Part shown: positions 6,908 through 14,168 of the stretch, piece after piece
Position numbering within the stretch: the stretch's first letter is position 1
Layout of the letters: each line of letters starts with the position of its first letter
Assembly (NCBI GenBank): GCA_035764655.1
Contig: DASTYU010000035.1
Location: forward strand, 1 to 22,874
Source of the DNA: DASTYU01 sp035764655
GTDB taxonomy: Bacteria > Chloroflexota > Limnocylindria > Limnocylindrales > CSP1-4
Length of the DNA stretch: 22,874 nucleotides
Direction of reading: 5' to 3'
Program-made: the position numbers and the translations under genes
Notes under the pieces: generated by a model
What the model saw: only the letters and a program-made list of their open reading frames with translations
Told to the model about the DNA's origin: nothing
Database searches by the model: none

Positions 6908-9315
6908 GCCTGGCCTCCCTTCGCGGCCTGGATCGCGGCCCAAACCGACTGCGACGTGTACGGCATGTCGAGGTGTTTGATGCCGAGCGGCCCAAGCGCG
7001 TCATTGACGGCGTTGGCGACCGCTGCGGTGCTCGCGATCGCACCGGCCTCGCCGACGCCCTTGACACCGATCGGGTTGACCGGCGACGGCGTCACCGTCT
7101 CGTCGAGCTCGATGTTCGGGAACCAGGACGCCCGCGGCAGCGCGTAGTCGAGCATCGAGCCGCTGAGGAGCTGACCGTCGTCGCTGTAGACGGCCTGCTC
7201 CCAGAGCGCCTGGCCGACGCCCTGGGCGATGCCACCATGGAGCTGGCCGTCGACGATCATGGGGTTGATCTTCTTGCCGACGTCATCGACCGCGAGATAG
7301 CGCACAAGGTCGACCTTGCCGGTCTCCTCGTCGATCTCGACGACGGCGATGTGCGTCCCGAACGGGAACGTGCAGTTCGGCGTGTCGTGGTAGGCGGTCT
7401 CGTCGAGGTACGGTTCCATGCCTTCGGGGGCGTCGAACGCGAGGTCGAGCGCGAACGCGATCTCCTGGAGCGTCTTCTTCTGGTCGGGCGAACCCTTCAC
7501 GCGGTACTCGCTGCCGACCACTTCGATGTCGTCCGGCGACGCCTCCAGCATGTGGGCCGCGTAGCGCCGGGCCTTGTCGCGGATCTTGCCGGCGGCCTTG
7601 ATCGCCGCGGTGCTGCCCACGTTCGACGTCCGGCTGCCGTACGTGCCATAGCCGAACGGCGTGCCCTGTGTGTCGGAGTGCTGGACGACGATGTCCTCCA
7701 TCGGGATGCCCAGCTCCTGCGAGATGATCTGGGCGTAGGTCGTCTCGTGGCCCTGTCCGTGGGACTGTGTGCCCATCGTCACGACCGTCTTGCCGGTCAG
7801 GTGGACGCGGATGTTGGCCGATTCCCACATCGCGGCGCCCCAGCCCTCGCCGACGGCGCCGATCCACTTCGAGGGCGCGACGCCGCACACCTCGATGTAC
7901 GTGGAGAGGCCGATCCCGAGCAGCTTGCCGCGCGACTTGGCTTCGGCCTTCTTCGCCTCGATCTGGTCGTAGCCGACGGCCACGAGCGCCTTGTTGAGCG
8001 CCGGCTCGTAGTTGCCCGAGTCGACGTACAGCTTGGCGCCACCGCTGGCGGTCAGGAGGCCGGACGGATTGTCATACGGGAAGGCATCCGGGGGGATGAA
8101 GTTCCTGCGGCGGATCGCCGCACGGTCCATGCCGATCTCGTTGGCGAAGAGGTCCATGGCGCGTTCGACAACGTAGGTCGCCTCGGGGCGGCCTGCGCCG
8201 CGATACGCGTCCACGAACGTGGTGTTCGTGTAGACCCCGGTCACCTCGCAGTAGACGTTCGGGATCTTGTAGCAGCCGGACAGGACGCGACCATAGAGCG
8301 TTGTCGGGATGCCCGGACCGATGGTCGACAGGCGGCCACCGAGGTTGGCATAGGTCTTGACCCGCAGCCCGGTCACCTCGCCATCGCGCTTGCCGGCGAT
8401 CTCGAGGTAGGTGACGTGGTCGCGGCCGTGGATCGTGGCCTGGTAGTTCTCGCGACGGCCCTCGACCCATTTCACCGGGAGCCCGCCGATCTGTTTGCTG
8501 GCGAACATGACCAGCGCCATGTCGGCATAGCAGAAGATCTTTGAGCCGAAGGCCCCGCCGACGTCCGGCGAGATGGTCCGGACCTTGTGCTCGGGGATGC
8601 CGGTGACGAATGCGGTCAGCAGCAGGCGCTGGATGTGCGGCGTCTGGCTCGACATCCAGACCGTGTACTCGTCGGTGCCGGGGTTGTACCAGCCGATGTC
8701 GCCGCGCGCCTCCATCGCGTTCGGGATCAGGCGGTGGTTGACGATGCGCTGGCGGACCGTCACCTCGGCGTTCGCGAACGCCTGGTCGGTGCCGTCCTTG
8801 TCGCCGACGCTCCATTCGAACACGATGTTGTTCGGGGCGTTCTCGTGGAGCTGCGGCGCGCCGGGCTCCATCGCCTTCTCGACGTCGACGACCGCGGGCA
8901 GCGGCTCGTAGTCGACATCGATCACCTCGAGCGCGTCCTGGGCGTGGCCCGGGGTGTCCGCGACAACCGCCGCGACGCCCTCCCCGGTCCACTTCACGCT
9001 GTCCTTGGCCAGGACGTTGGGCATGTTGACGTTGTTCTGGAGGCCCGCTGACCCGCCCGCCGGCCAGGCAAACGGCAGCGGGTTGTACGGGATGTCCTCG
9101 CCGGTGAACACCGCGATGACGCCAGGCATCTCCTTCGCCCGGGAGGTATCGATGGAGCGGATGTTCGCGTGCGCGTACGGGCTGCGCAGGATGGCCAGGT
9201 GGACCATGCCCTGCAGCTGGATGTCGTCGAGGTAGCGGCCCTTGCCGGTGATGAACTTCGGATCTTCGACCCGCTTGATCCGCTGGCCGAGGGGTCCGGG
9301 AGCTTCGATTGCCAT
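6904..9315 (-). CDS. coxL: Molybdenum-containing large subunit, form II (AYRGAGR type) CO dehydrogenase-like
   Basis: 803 aa from the ATG at 9315, with GGGAGA just upstream and a 10-bp gap after coxS. This is the catalytic xanthine-oxidase-family subunit. The cofactor-binding GGAFGSK is at 253-259, SHGQGHET at 518-525, and the catalytic glutamate is E756 in VKGVGEAG. The active-site loop is AYRGAGR at 370-376. Form I CO dehydrogenase has AYxCSFR there, and its cysteine carries the Cu of the Cu-S-Mo centre; here that position is Gly373. The enzyme is thus form II (BMS), for which CO oxidation is weak, unproven or absent depending on the organism. Substrates could be CO, an aldehyde or a heterocycle. 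It works as an (LMS)2 heterohexamer, on the cytoplasmic side by analogy. Confidence 0.96.
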   Translation of the reverse strand: MAIEAPGPLGQRIKRVEDPKFITGKGRYLDDIQLQGMVHLAILRSPYAHANIRSIDTSRAKEMPGVIAVFTGEDIPYNPLPFAWPAGGSAGLQNNVNMPNVLAKDSVKWTGEGVAAVVADTPGHAQDALEVIDVDYEPLPAVVDVEKAMEPGAPQLHENAPNNIVFEWSVGDKDGTDQAFANAEVTVRQRIVNHRLIPNAMEARGDIGWYNPGTDEYTVWMSSQTPHIQRLLLTAFVTGIPEHKVRTISPDVGGAFGSKIFCYADMALVMFASKQIGGLPVKWVEGRRENYQATIHGRDHVTYLEIAGKRDGEVTGLRVKTYANLGGRLSTIGPGIPTTLYGRVLSGCYKIPNVYCEVTGVYTNTTFVDAYRGAGRPEATYVVERAMDLFANEIGMDRAAIRRRNFIPPDAFPYDNPSGLLTASGGAKLYVDSGNYEPALNKALVAVGYDQIEAKKAEAKSRGKLLGIGLSTYIEVCGVAPSKWIGAVGEGWGAAMWESANIRVHLTGKTVVTMGTQSHGQGHETTYAQIISQELGIPMEDIVVQHSDTQGTPFGYGTYGSRTSNVGSTAAIKAAGKIRDKARRYAAHMLEASPDDIEVVGSEYRVKGSPDQKKTLQEIAFALDLAFDAPEGMEPYLDETAYHDTPNCTFPFGTHIAVVEIDEETGKVDLVRYLAVDDVGKKINPMIVDGQLHGGIAQGVGQALWEQAVYSDDGQLLSGSMLDYALPRASWFPNIELDETVTPSPVNPIGVKGVGEAGAIASTAAVANAVNDALGPLGIKHLDMPYTSQSVWAAIQAAKGGQA

Positions 9316-9325
9316 CTCTGTCTCC

Positions 9326-9823
9326 CTACGCGACCGGCGTCGGCGCCGAGCTGCCTTCGCGCATGACCGCGGCGGCCTCCCGGATGGCGGCGACGATGTT
9401 CTGGTAGCCGGTGCACCGGCAGAAGTTGCCTTCGATCGCGTGGCGGATCTCGGCGTCGGTCGGATCGTCATCCCGTTCGAGGAGGTCGGCGGCGGCCATG
9501 ATCATGCCGGGCGTACAGAAGCCGCACTGCAGGCCGTGCTTCTCCCAGAAGGCGTTCTGGATCGGGTGGAGCTGGCCGTCCTGGGCCAGCGCCTCGATCG
9601 TCGTGACGTCGGAGCCATCGGCCTGGACCGCCAGCACGGTGCACGACTTGACGGCCTTGCCGTCGAGGTGGACCGTGCACGCGCCGCACTGGCTGGTGTC
9701 GCAACCGACATGGGTCCCGGTCAGCCCGAAGTCCTCGCGGATGGCCTGGACGAGGAGCCGTCTGGGCTCGACGTCCAGCTCCCGTGGAGAACCATTCACC
9801 GTCAACGAGATGTGTTCGGCCAC
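9326..9823 (-). CDS. coxS: [2Fe-2S] small subunit of form II CO dehydrogenase-type enzyme
   Basis: 165 aa from the GTG at 9823. The start is fixed by a strong AGGAGG 8 nt upstream, although the frame is open for another 78 codons. Plant-type ferredoxin cysteines are in CDTSQCGAC and a later Cys (VKSC). The second cluster uses CGFC and CRC in the all-helical C-terminal domain. It passes electrons from the molybdenum site of CoxL to the FAD of CoxM. It is the first gene of the S-L-M unit; that order is typical of form II clusters, whereas form I clusters are usually M-S-L. Its promoter must lie in 9824-10150, which also holds a palindrome at 9999-10016. Confidence 0.95.
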   Translation of the reverse strand: MAEHISLTVNGSPRELDVEPRRLLVQAIREDFGLTGTHVGCDTSQCGACTVHLDGKAVKSCTVLAVQADGSDVTTIEALAQDGQLHPIQNAFWEKHGLQCGFCTPGMIMAAADLLERDDDPTDAEIRHAIEGNFCRCTGYQNIVAAIREAAAVMREGSSAPTPVA

Positions 9824-10159
9824 GGGCAGAACCTCCTTCCGAATCGGGAAGCGGACCGGCTGCTGGCGTCGAGGAGCTGCAGTTGTGACAGGAGCCGCGT
9901 GGTAATGCGGTCTGGTGAGGTGAGGCTCGATGGTGGCACCGCCGCGTGCCCGAATCAAGCGGCAAACGCACGAGGCGCGCCGCGCCCCCCGTTGCGAGCG
10001 AGTCGCGACCGACTCAATTGAGCCGCGTGCTTGCGTGTGGTCGACGGTGGAGGGCATCCGAATGTCCGTTCCGATACAACCTCGGCAGGTTCATGGCCGG
10101 AGTGCATGGCACGTGACTCGATTAACGGCCGGTGCAGACCCGTCGGATACAAAGCAGGC
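9824..10159. promoter_or_regulatory. Divergent intergenic region between coxS and the XRE-nuclease gene
   Basis: 336 bp with no credible gene; the open frames here are N-terminal extensions or shadows. It must contain the coxS promoter and that of the XRE-nuclease gene. It carries the AGGAGG of coxS at about 9832-9837 and the palindrome at 9999-10016. I could not place a convincing -35/-10 pair for either gene. Confidence 0.6.
9999..10022. promoter_or_regulatory. Palindrome GAGTC-N6-GACTC with adjoining CTCAATTGAG
   Basis: Exact GAGTC and GACTC arms at 10000-10015 with spacer GCGACC. The right arm overlaps a second perfect 10-base palindrome, CTCAATTGAG (10013-10022). It lies between the two divergent genes and is a candidate operator for both. 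Confidence 0.55.
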
Positions 10160-10957
10160 GTGTCAACCATCGCAGGAGATCTCGCCGAGACAATCGTTCG
10201 AGCTGTCATCGCGGCGCGGACGATCCTCGGATGGTCCCAACGGCGCCTCGCAAGGCAAGCGGGCATATCGCAGTCGCTCGTGTCTCGATTCGAACGCGGT
10301 GAGCCGACGGCCGTGACGATCGATTCAACCCAGCGAATGTTCGCTGCTCTCGGCATCCGTGCGGACCTTCGCGCCGATCTGCCGGTCGTGCACGGCGAGC
10401 GATTGCAGGCCGATCTTGTTCACGCTTGGACATGCGGCTACGTCGGTCGGAGACTAACGGGGCTGGGATGGGACGTTCGCCATGAGGTGGAGGTGGGCAG
10501 CGGCCACTACCGCGGCTGGATCGACGTGCTCGGGTACCGTGCGATGGACCGCTCGCTCCTCGTCAACGAGTGCAAGACCGACATCCTCGATATCGGCGCG
10601 ATCCAGCGAGCCACAAGCTGGTACGAGCGCGAAGCGTGGGTGGCCGCACGCCGCTTCGGGTGGCGACCGGTTCGAACCGTCGTGGCCCTGCTGCTGCTCG
10701 ACAGCGCCGAGGTCGAGGCGCGCCTGCGTACCAATCGAACGCTCCTCGAATTGTCCTTTCCCGGCCGCTCGGCCCAGATCGGCCGATGGATCGAACAGCC
10801 GGGCCCCGCCCCACCGAGCCGCTGCCTGGCGATGATTGATCCTGCCGGACGAGGACAGCGCTGGCTCAGGCCGTCGAGAATCGACGGCAGGAGGTCGCGA
10901 AGCCGCTACGAAAACTATGCCCATGCGGCAGGCCGGCTCTCCGCACGAGCTGTGTGA
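10160..10957 (+). CDS. XRE-type helix-turn-helix protein fused to PD-(D/E)XK nuclease-like domain
   Basis: 265 aa from the GTG at 10160 (weak GCAGG upstream); an ATG at 10106 would add 18 residues. Residues about 5-70 are an XRE/HTH_3 DNA-binding domain, with helix-turn-helix SQRRLARQAGISQSLVSRFE. Residues about 80-185 read as a PD-(D/E)XK core: helix with Glu80, strands, Asp122 in GWIDVLG, E137-C-K139 in VNECKTD, and Gln149 at the start of the next helix. The last ~60 residues are basic. The fold assignment is by motif spacing and predicted strand pattern only. It could be a transcription regulator with a sensor domain derived from a nuclease, or an active nuclease guided by the helix-turn-helix. 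Codon use is much less GC-rich than its neighbours, suggesting transfer. It diverges from coxS and its stop codon lies within a palindrome. Confidence 0.75.
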   Translation: MSTIAGDLAETIVRAVIAARTILGWSQRRLARQAGISQSLVSRFERGEPTAVTIDSTQRMFAALGIRADLRADLPVVHGERLQADLVHAWTCGYVGRRLTGLGWDVRHEVEVGSGHYRGWIDVLGYRAMDRSLLVNECKTDILDIGAIQRATSWYEREAWVAARRFGWRPVRTVVALLLLDSAEVEARLRTNRTLLELSFPGRSAQIGRWIEQPGPAPPSRCLAMIDPAGRGQRWLRPSRIDGRRSRSRYENYAHAAGRLSARAV

Positions 10958-10972
10958 GTCAAGTCCGACTCA
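10955..10972. promoter_or_regulatory. Perfect palindrome TGAGTC-N6-GACTCA across a stop codon
   Basis: 18-bp palindrome with spacer AAGTCC. Its first three bases are the TGA stop codon of the XRE-nuclease gene. Confidence 0.55.
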
Positions 10973-11048
10973 GTTCAGCGACAGCCATGCCGACCTGGGG
11001 ACGCATATCGCCACGGCACGTCCCATCGATCGCTCGTTACGCGCGTTC

Positions 11049-11076
11049 GACTCCGCGGTGAGTCGGTGGCGACTCA
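11049..11076. promoter_or_regulatory. Triple half-site GACTC-N6-GAGTC-N6-GACTC
   Basis: Three half-sites at 11-bp steps (one helical turn). Positions 11059-11076 form a perfect TGAGTC-N6-GACTCA with spacer GGTGGC. It is 15 bp from the convergent lipoprotein stop codon. Confidence 0.55.
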
Positions 11077-11090
11077 GCGGCCCGAAAGGG

Positions 11091-11891
11091 TCAACTTGGG
11101 GCCTCGATCTCGATCGATTCGTCGTTGATGCGGCTGATGTCCATCGACATCTGGATCGGGGTCGCCGTGCCACTCACGTCCATCGTGCCGTTCATCACCA
11201 TCGCGACCATGTAGTCGCCCTCGTCGGCGATCCACACGTCGATCGCGGCATCGGCCCCGAGGCCTTCGGCGACCCCGGGAGAATCCGCTCCGGTGACGCG
11301 GTAGTGGGTTGTGGCGACGCCGTTCTTCTCCTCGGTGCCGGCCGGAGTCATGCCCTGGAGGGCCGAGGGCGGCACCATGCCGAGCAACGTCTGGGGCGCG
11401 AGTCCCTCGGTGAACTGCGAGAACATGGTCGCCCCGCCCGGGGTCGGGATGTAGTTGCCGTCGCCCGTGCTGATCCAGGCGTCGTCTCCGATCAGGATGA
11501 AGCTGATCGCCGATCCGCCGAGGGCCTCGAAGCCGGCCACGCCCGACATTTCGAATTGGTACGCCTCGCTCGCCCGGTCGACCACGCCGCTCATCGTGAT
11601 GCCGCTCTCACCCTCGGCGGTCTGCATGAGTCCGGAGACCGTGAGGTCGAGGGCGTACTTCTGGACGTCGTCGAGCGCCTGGGCCGCCGCACCGACATCC
11701 GGACCGGAGGCCTGCGAGGCGGGGGCCTCGCTGGCCGGTGCGACCGAGGCGGGCGCCTCCGAGACGGGGGCAGGTGCCTCTGATGCAGCTGGCGCCTCGC
11801 TGGGCGACGTGCTGGCAGCGGATCCGCCGCACGCCGCAACGGCAAGGACGGCGATGGCAGCCAGGCTGAACAGGCGTGGCGCGCGGGTCAT
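11091..11891 (-). CDS. Secreted lipoprotein, LppX/LolA-like
   Basis: 266 aa. The ATG at 11891 is preceded by GGAGGAGGGG. The signal peptide ends in a lipobox LAVAAC with Cys21 as the lipidated residue. Residues about 22-65 are a Ser/Ala/Pro/Glu-rich spacer with repeated SEAPA units. The rest, with alternating strands such as ITMSGVVDRASEAYQFEMSG and THYRVTGAD, resembles the open beta-barrel of the LppX/LprG and LolA group, which binds lipids in the periplasm or cell wall. That fold call is inference from pattern and size. It lies 59 bp after the MetE-like gene on the same strand and may belong to that transcript or use a TATCCT box at about 11927. The true substrate is unknown. Confidence 0.75.
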   Translation of the reverse strand: MTRAPRLFSLAAIAVLAVAACGGSAASTSPSEAPAASEAPAPVSEAPASVAPASEAPASQASGPDVGAAAQALDDVQKYALDLTVSGLMQTAEGESGITMSGVVDRASEAYQFEMSGVAGFEALGGSAISFILIGDDAWISTGDGNYIPTPGGATMFSQFTEGLAPQTLLGMVPPSALQGMTPAGTEEKNGVATTHYRVTGADSPGVAEGLGADAAIDVWIADEGDYMVAMVMNGTMDVSGTATPIQMSMDISRINDESIEIEAPS

Positions 11892-11950
11892 GAAGCCCCT
11901 CCTCCGGACGGATTGCGCGCGGAGGATAGCACCTCTCGCGGCGCCGGCCG

Positions 11951-12826
11951 TCAGGAGGTACTTTCCGGTCGCCGGCCCGCCCGACGGACCCCGGATCGGC
12001 CCAGGGCCGCGCCCCGGATGCTGATCGCGCGTGGGTCCACGGCGGCAGCACGTTCGTCCGGGCTCGCTTCGGCGAGACGGACCGCTTCGCCGAGGCGGCG
12101 CATCCGCCGCTCGGCGACGTCCCACGGAATGTCGGCAAGGCTGCCCGCGGTTGCGATGCCGACGCGCGCGGCACCGCGCCCGCCCGTGGAGGCGGCGTAG
12201 TTGAGCGCGTAGATCAGGATCTCGACGCTCTCGTCACCGGTCTCGTCGGCGGTCATGCCACCGCACACGATGCCGCTGGCGCGCGGCGCGGCGGCGGCCA
12301 GCCGCCAGTTGTCGGGGCCACGGACCAGATCGAGGGCCAGGCTTGCGTACGGCGCCGCAAGGAGGGTTTCGATACCCGCGCCGTCGGCGTTTCCCCCCGT
12401 GATCGCCAGGCAGACATGCAGCCCTGTCGGTTCGATCCCGTCGAGCAGCTGGCGCTGCGTCGCGACGAAGCGTTCGCGTGCCAAGGCATCGTCGCCGAGC
12501 GTCACCGCCGCCGGTTCGTGGACCTCGACCATGGGGCAACCCGCCGCAGAAAGCTCATGGAGCATTGCGTTGAGGGAGCCGGCGGCGGACCCCGAGCTGA
12601 AGGGACCCGTGACGACCGCCTTGACCGCCCGATCTGTCAGCGCCGCCGTGGCGCGCCAGCGTTCGACGACCGTGCCCGCATCGTCATCGCCCCACAGCCC
12701 GCCGTCGACCAGCGGCTCCAGCCCGGCCTCCGATTGCGCCGCGATGGCCGCCGCGACGAGTTCCGCCGACTTCGCCGCCTTCCCGAGCGGAGGCCGGGGC
12801 AGGCCGCCGAGGAGCGTCGCGAACAC
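11951..12826 (-). CDS. MetE C-terminal-like (cobalamin-independent methionine synthase/UROD) barrel protein
   Basis: 291 aa, GTG start one base after the rhomboid stop (TGA-C-GTG), so translation is coupled. The N-terminus ATLLGGLPRP matches the MetE-family opening GSxPRP. KAVVTGPFSSG matches the substrate-pocket motif KxxxxGP, and LHVCLAITGG holds an H-x-C like the first zinc ligands. The late Cys of PDCGL is replaced by TAGSL, and the Glu ligand region reads LALDLV, so the canonical zinc site looks incomplete. MetE transfers a methyl group from folate to homocysteine. This shorter, altered relative may be a different methyltransferase or may not be an enzyme. The family is moderately sure; function is open. 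Confidence 0.65.
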   Translation of the reverse strand: MFATLLGGLPRPPLGKAAKSAELVAAAIAAQSEAGLEPLVDGGLWGDDDAGTVVERWRATAALTDRAVKAVVTGPFSSGSAAGSLNAMLHELSAAGCPMVEVHEPAAVTLGDDALARERFVATQRQLLDGIEPTGLHVCLAITGGNADGAGIETLLAAPYASLALDLVRGPDNWRLAAAAPRASGIVCGGMTADETGDESVEILIYALNYAASTGGRGAARVGIATAGSLADIPWDVAERRMRRLGEAVRLAEASPDERAAAVDPRAISIRGAALGRSGVRRAGRRPESTS

Positions 12827-12827
12827 G

Positions 12828-14111
12828 TCAGCCTGGCGGCGACACGATGATCGACGCCGGCGACACGATCGCCGGCAGGTCCAGCGCTGGCGTATCCGCT
12901 TCGCGCGAGGCCGTGCCGTACATCAGGCCGACCACGACGGCGCCCGCCAGCACGCCCACCGCGAGGACCGGGACCACGGCGGGCGGACGGGCCACACGGT
13001 CCATGGTGCCGTTCGGGCCGGCGCGGCGCCACCACGACGACAGCGTCGGCACGCGGCTCGGTGGGATCACCGTGCCCAGCCACAGCCCGCCGAGCAGACC
13101 ACCGATGTGGGCAGCGTTGTCGATGACCCCACCGGACGCGAAGCCGAACGCGAGGTTGATCAGGATCAGCACGCCGATCTGCATCGCGATGGCCCGCGCG
13201 TAGCGGTCCACCGGCTTGTGGATGTAGCTCGCGGCCGCGATCACGCCGAACATCCCGAAGATCGCGCCCGAGGCGCCGACGGAGACGCCCTCACCACCGA
13301 ATACGAAGCTGCCGACCGAGCCCGTCGCAGCGCAGGCGAGGTAGAAGACAAGGAAGCGGATCTGGCCGTACCAGCGCTCGACCAGCGGGCCGACGATCCA
13401 CAGGGCCCACATGTTGAACACGAGATGGAAGATGTTCTCGGGCGCGTGGACGAGGGTGACGGTCCACAGCCGCCAGTACTCCCCGGCCGCCACGAGCGCC
13501 TTGTCCAGCCACAGCGCCTGGTAGACGACCGGGCCGTCGGGGCCGTCCGCCGTGAGCATCGCCGTCAGGGAGATCACGACGGTCACGGCGATGATCAGCT
13601 TCGTCATCGTGATGGTGAGCGCGTCACCGCGAGACCTGGCGAAATAGCGGTTCGCGCCGCCCTGGTCGCCGAGCTCCTTGCTCAGCCAGCCAAGGCGACT
13701 GGCAATCTCGGCCTTGTCCTGCTCGGGCGCGCGCCGATCGGCTTCCCGGTACGAGTCGAACGCCGAGCGCAGGTCGCCGGCGCGGACCTGCGCCGCGGCC
13801 ACCTGGCGCCACGCCGCGTAGGTCGACGACGTCTCGGGCAGCTTCGTGATCGACAGCCAGTTGGCGAGCGCGCCCTCGTCGTCGTCGGTTCGATAGCGGG
13901 CCTCGCCCAGACCGAGGAGGGCGGCCCCGCTGATCTGCGGATCGCCCATCGGGGCGCGCAGGATGCTGATGTAGTGCCTCGCAGCGTCGTTGAAGTCACC
14001 CGCGCTGAGCAACTCGTTCGCTCGCTGGAGCAGGGCTTCGGCTTCGGCCCGTGACTGCGGGCCGTCGGGTGACGGGTCGGCGCGACCGCCCGGGTAACGG
14101 GTCTGGTCCAT
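12828..14111 (-). CDS. TPR-rhomboid intramembrane serine protease
   Basis: 427 aa, ATG at 14111. Residues about 20-165 are soluble helical pairs of TPR type (ALLQRANELLSAGDFNDAARHY, AAWRQVAAAQVRAGDLRSA). Residues about 170-350 are a six-helix rhomboid core: HLVFNMWALWIVG at 229-241, catalytic Ser281 in GASGAIFG, and catalytic His335 in AHIGGLLGG. A further hydrophobic helix near 378-400 is followed by a short outside tail. Rhomboids cut transmembrane segments of other proteins; the TPR part probably recruits partners in the cytoplasm. There is no ribosome site. TAGAGT lies 9 nt upstream, so the mRNA is likely leaderless or nearly so. It is the first gene of a minus-strand unit with the MetE-like protein and perhaps the lipoprotein. 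Confidence 0.93.
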   Translation of the reverse strand: MDQTRYPGGRADPSPDGPQSRAEAEALLQRANELLSAGDFNDAARHYISILRAPMGDPQISGAALLGLGEARYRTDDDEGALANWLSITKLPETSSTYAAWRQVAAAQVRAGDLRSAFDSYREADRRAPEQDKAEIASRLGWLSKELGDQGGANRYFARSRGDALTITMTKLIIAVTVVISLTAMLTADGPDGPVVYQALWLDKALVAAGEYWRLWTVTLVHAPENIFHLVFNMWALWIVGPLVERWYGQIRFLVFYLACAATGSVGSFVFGGEGVSVGASGAIFGMFGVIAAASYIHKPVDRYARAIAMQIGVLILINLAFGFASGGVIDNAAHIGGLLGGLWLGTVIPPSRVPTLSSWWRRAGPNGTMDRVARPPAVVPVLAVGVLAGAVVVGLMYGTASREADTPALDLPAIVSPASIIVSPPG

Positions 14112-14120
14112 CTGTGCCCG

Positions 14121-14126
14121 ACTCTA
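14121..14126 (-). promoter_or_regulatory. Candidate -10 box of the rhomboid gene
   Basis: TAGAGT on the minus strand, 9 nt before the ATG; no ribosome site is present. It would give a leader of only a few bases. Confidence 0.4.
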
Positions 14127-14155
14127 CACAACACCGGGCGTGGCGTCCTCCCGGC

Positions 14156-14161
14156 TATGCT
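14156..14161 (+). promoter_or_regulatory. Candidate -10 box of the SRAP gene, leaderless
   Basis: TATGCT with 7 nt to the ATG at 14169; no ribosome site. The -35 region is weak. Confidence 0.45.
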
Positions 14162-14168
14162 CCGGCCG

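Noticed and set aside
4778..7147. 789-codon open frame on the plus strand
   Set aside because: It is antisense to the MoeA-like, coxM and coxL genes, whose protein motifs are clear. Long antisense frames are expected at this GC content, and its product is Arg/His-rich without domains.
9999..10972. Palindromes as terminal repeats of an insertion sequence
   Set aside because: Each copy is a palindrome in itself, a third copy lies outside the pair, no transposase is present and no target-site duplication was seen.
11080..11090. CCC-GAAA-GGG hairpin as terminator of the XRE-nuclease gene
   Set aside because: The stem is only 3-4 bp and no T-run follows.
12255..14054. 599-codon open frame on the plus strand
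   Set aside because: Antisense to the rhomboid and MetE-like genes; no recognisable domain, Arg/Asp-rich composition.
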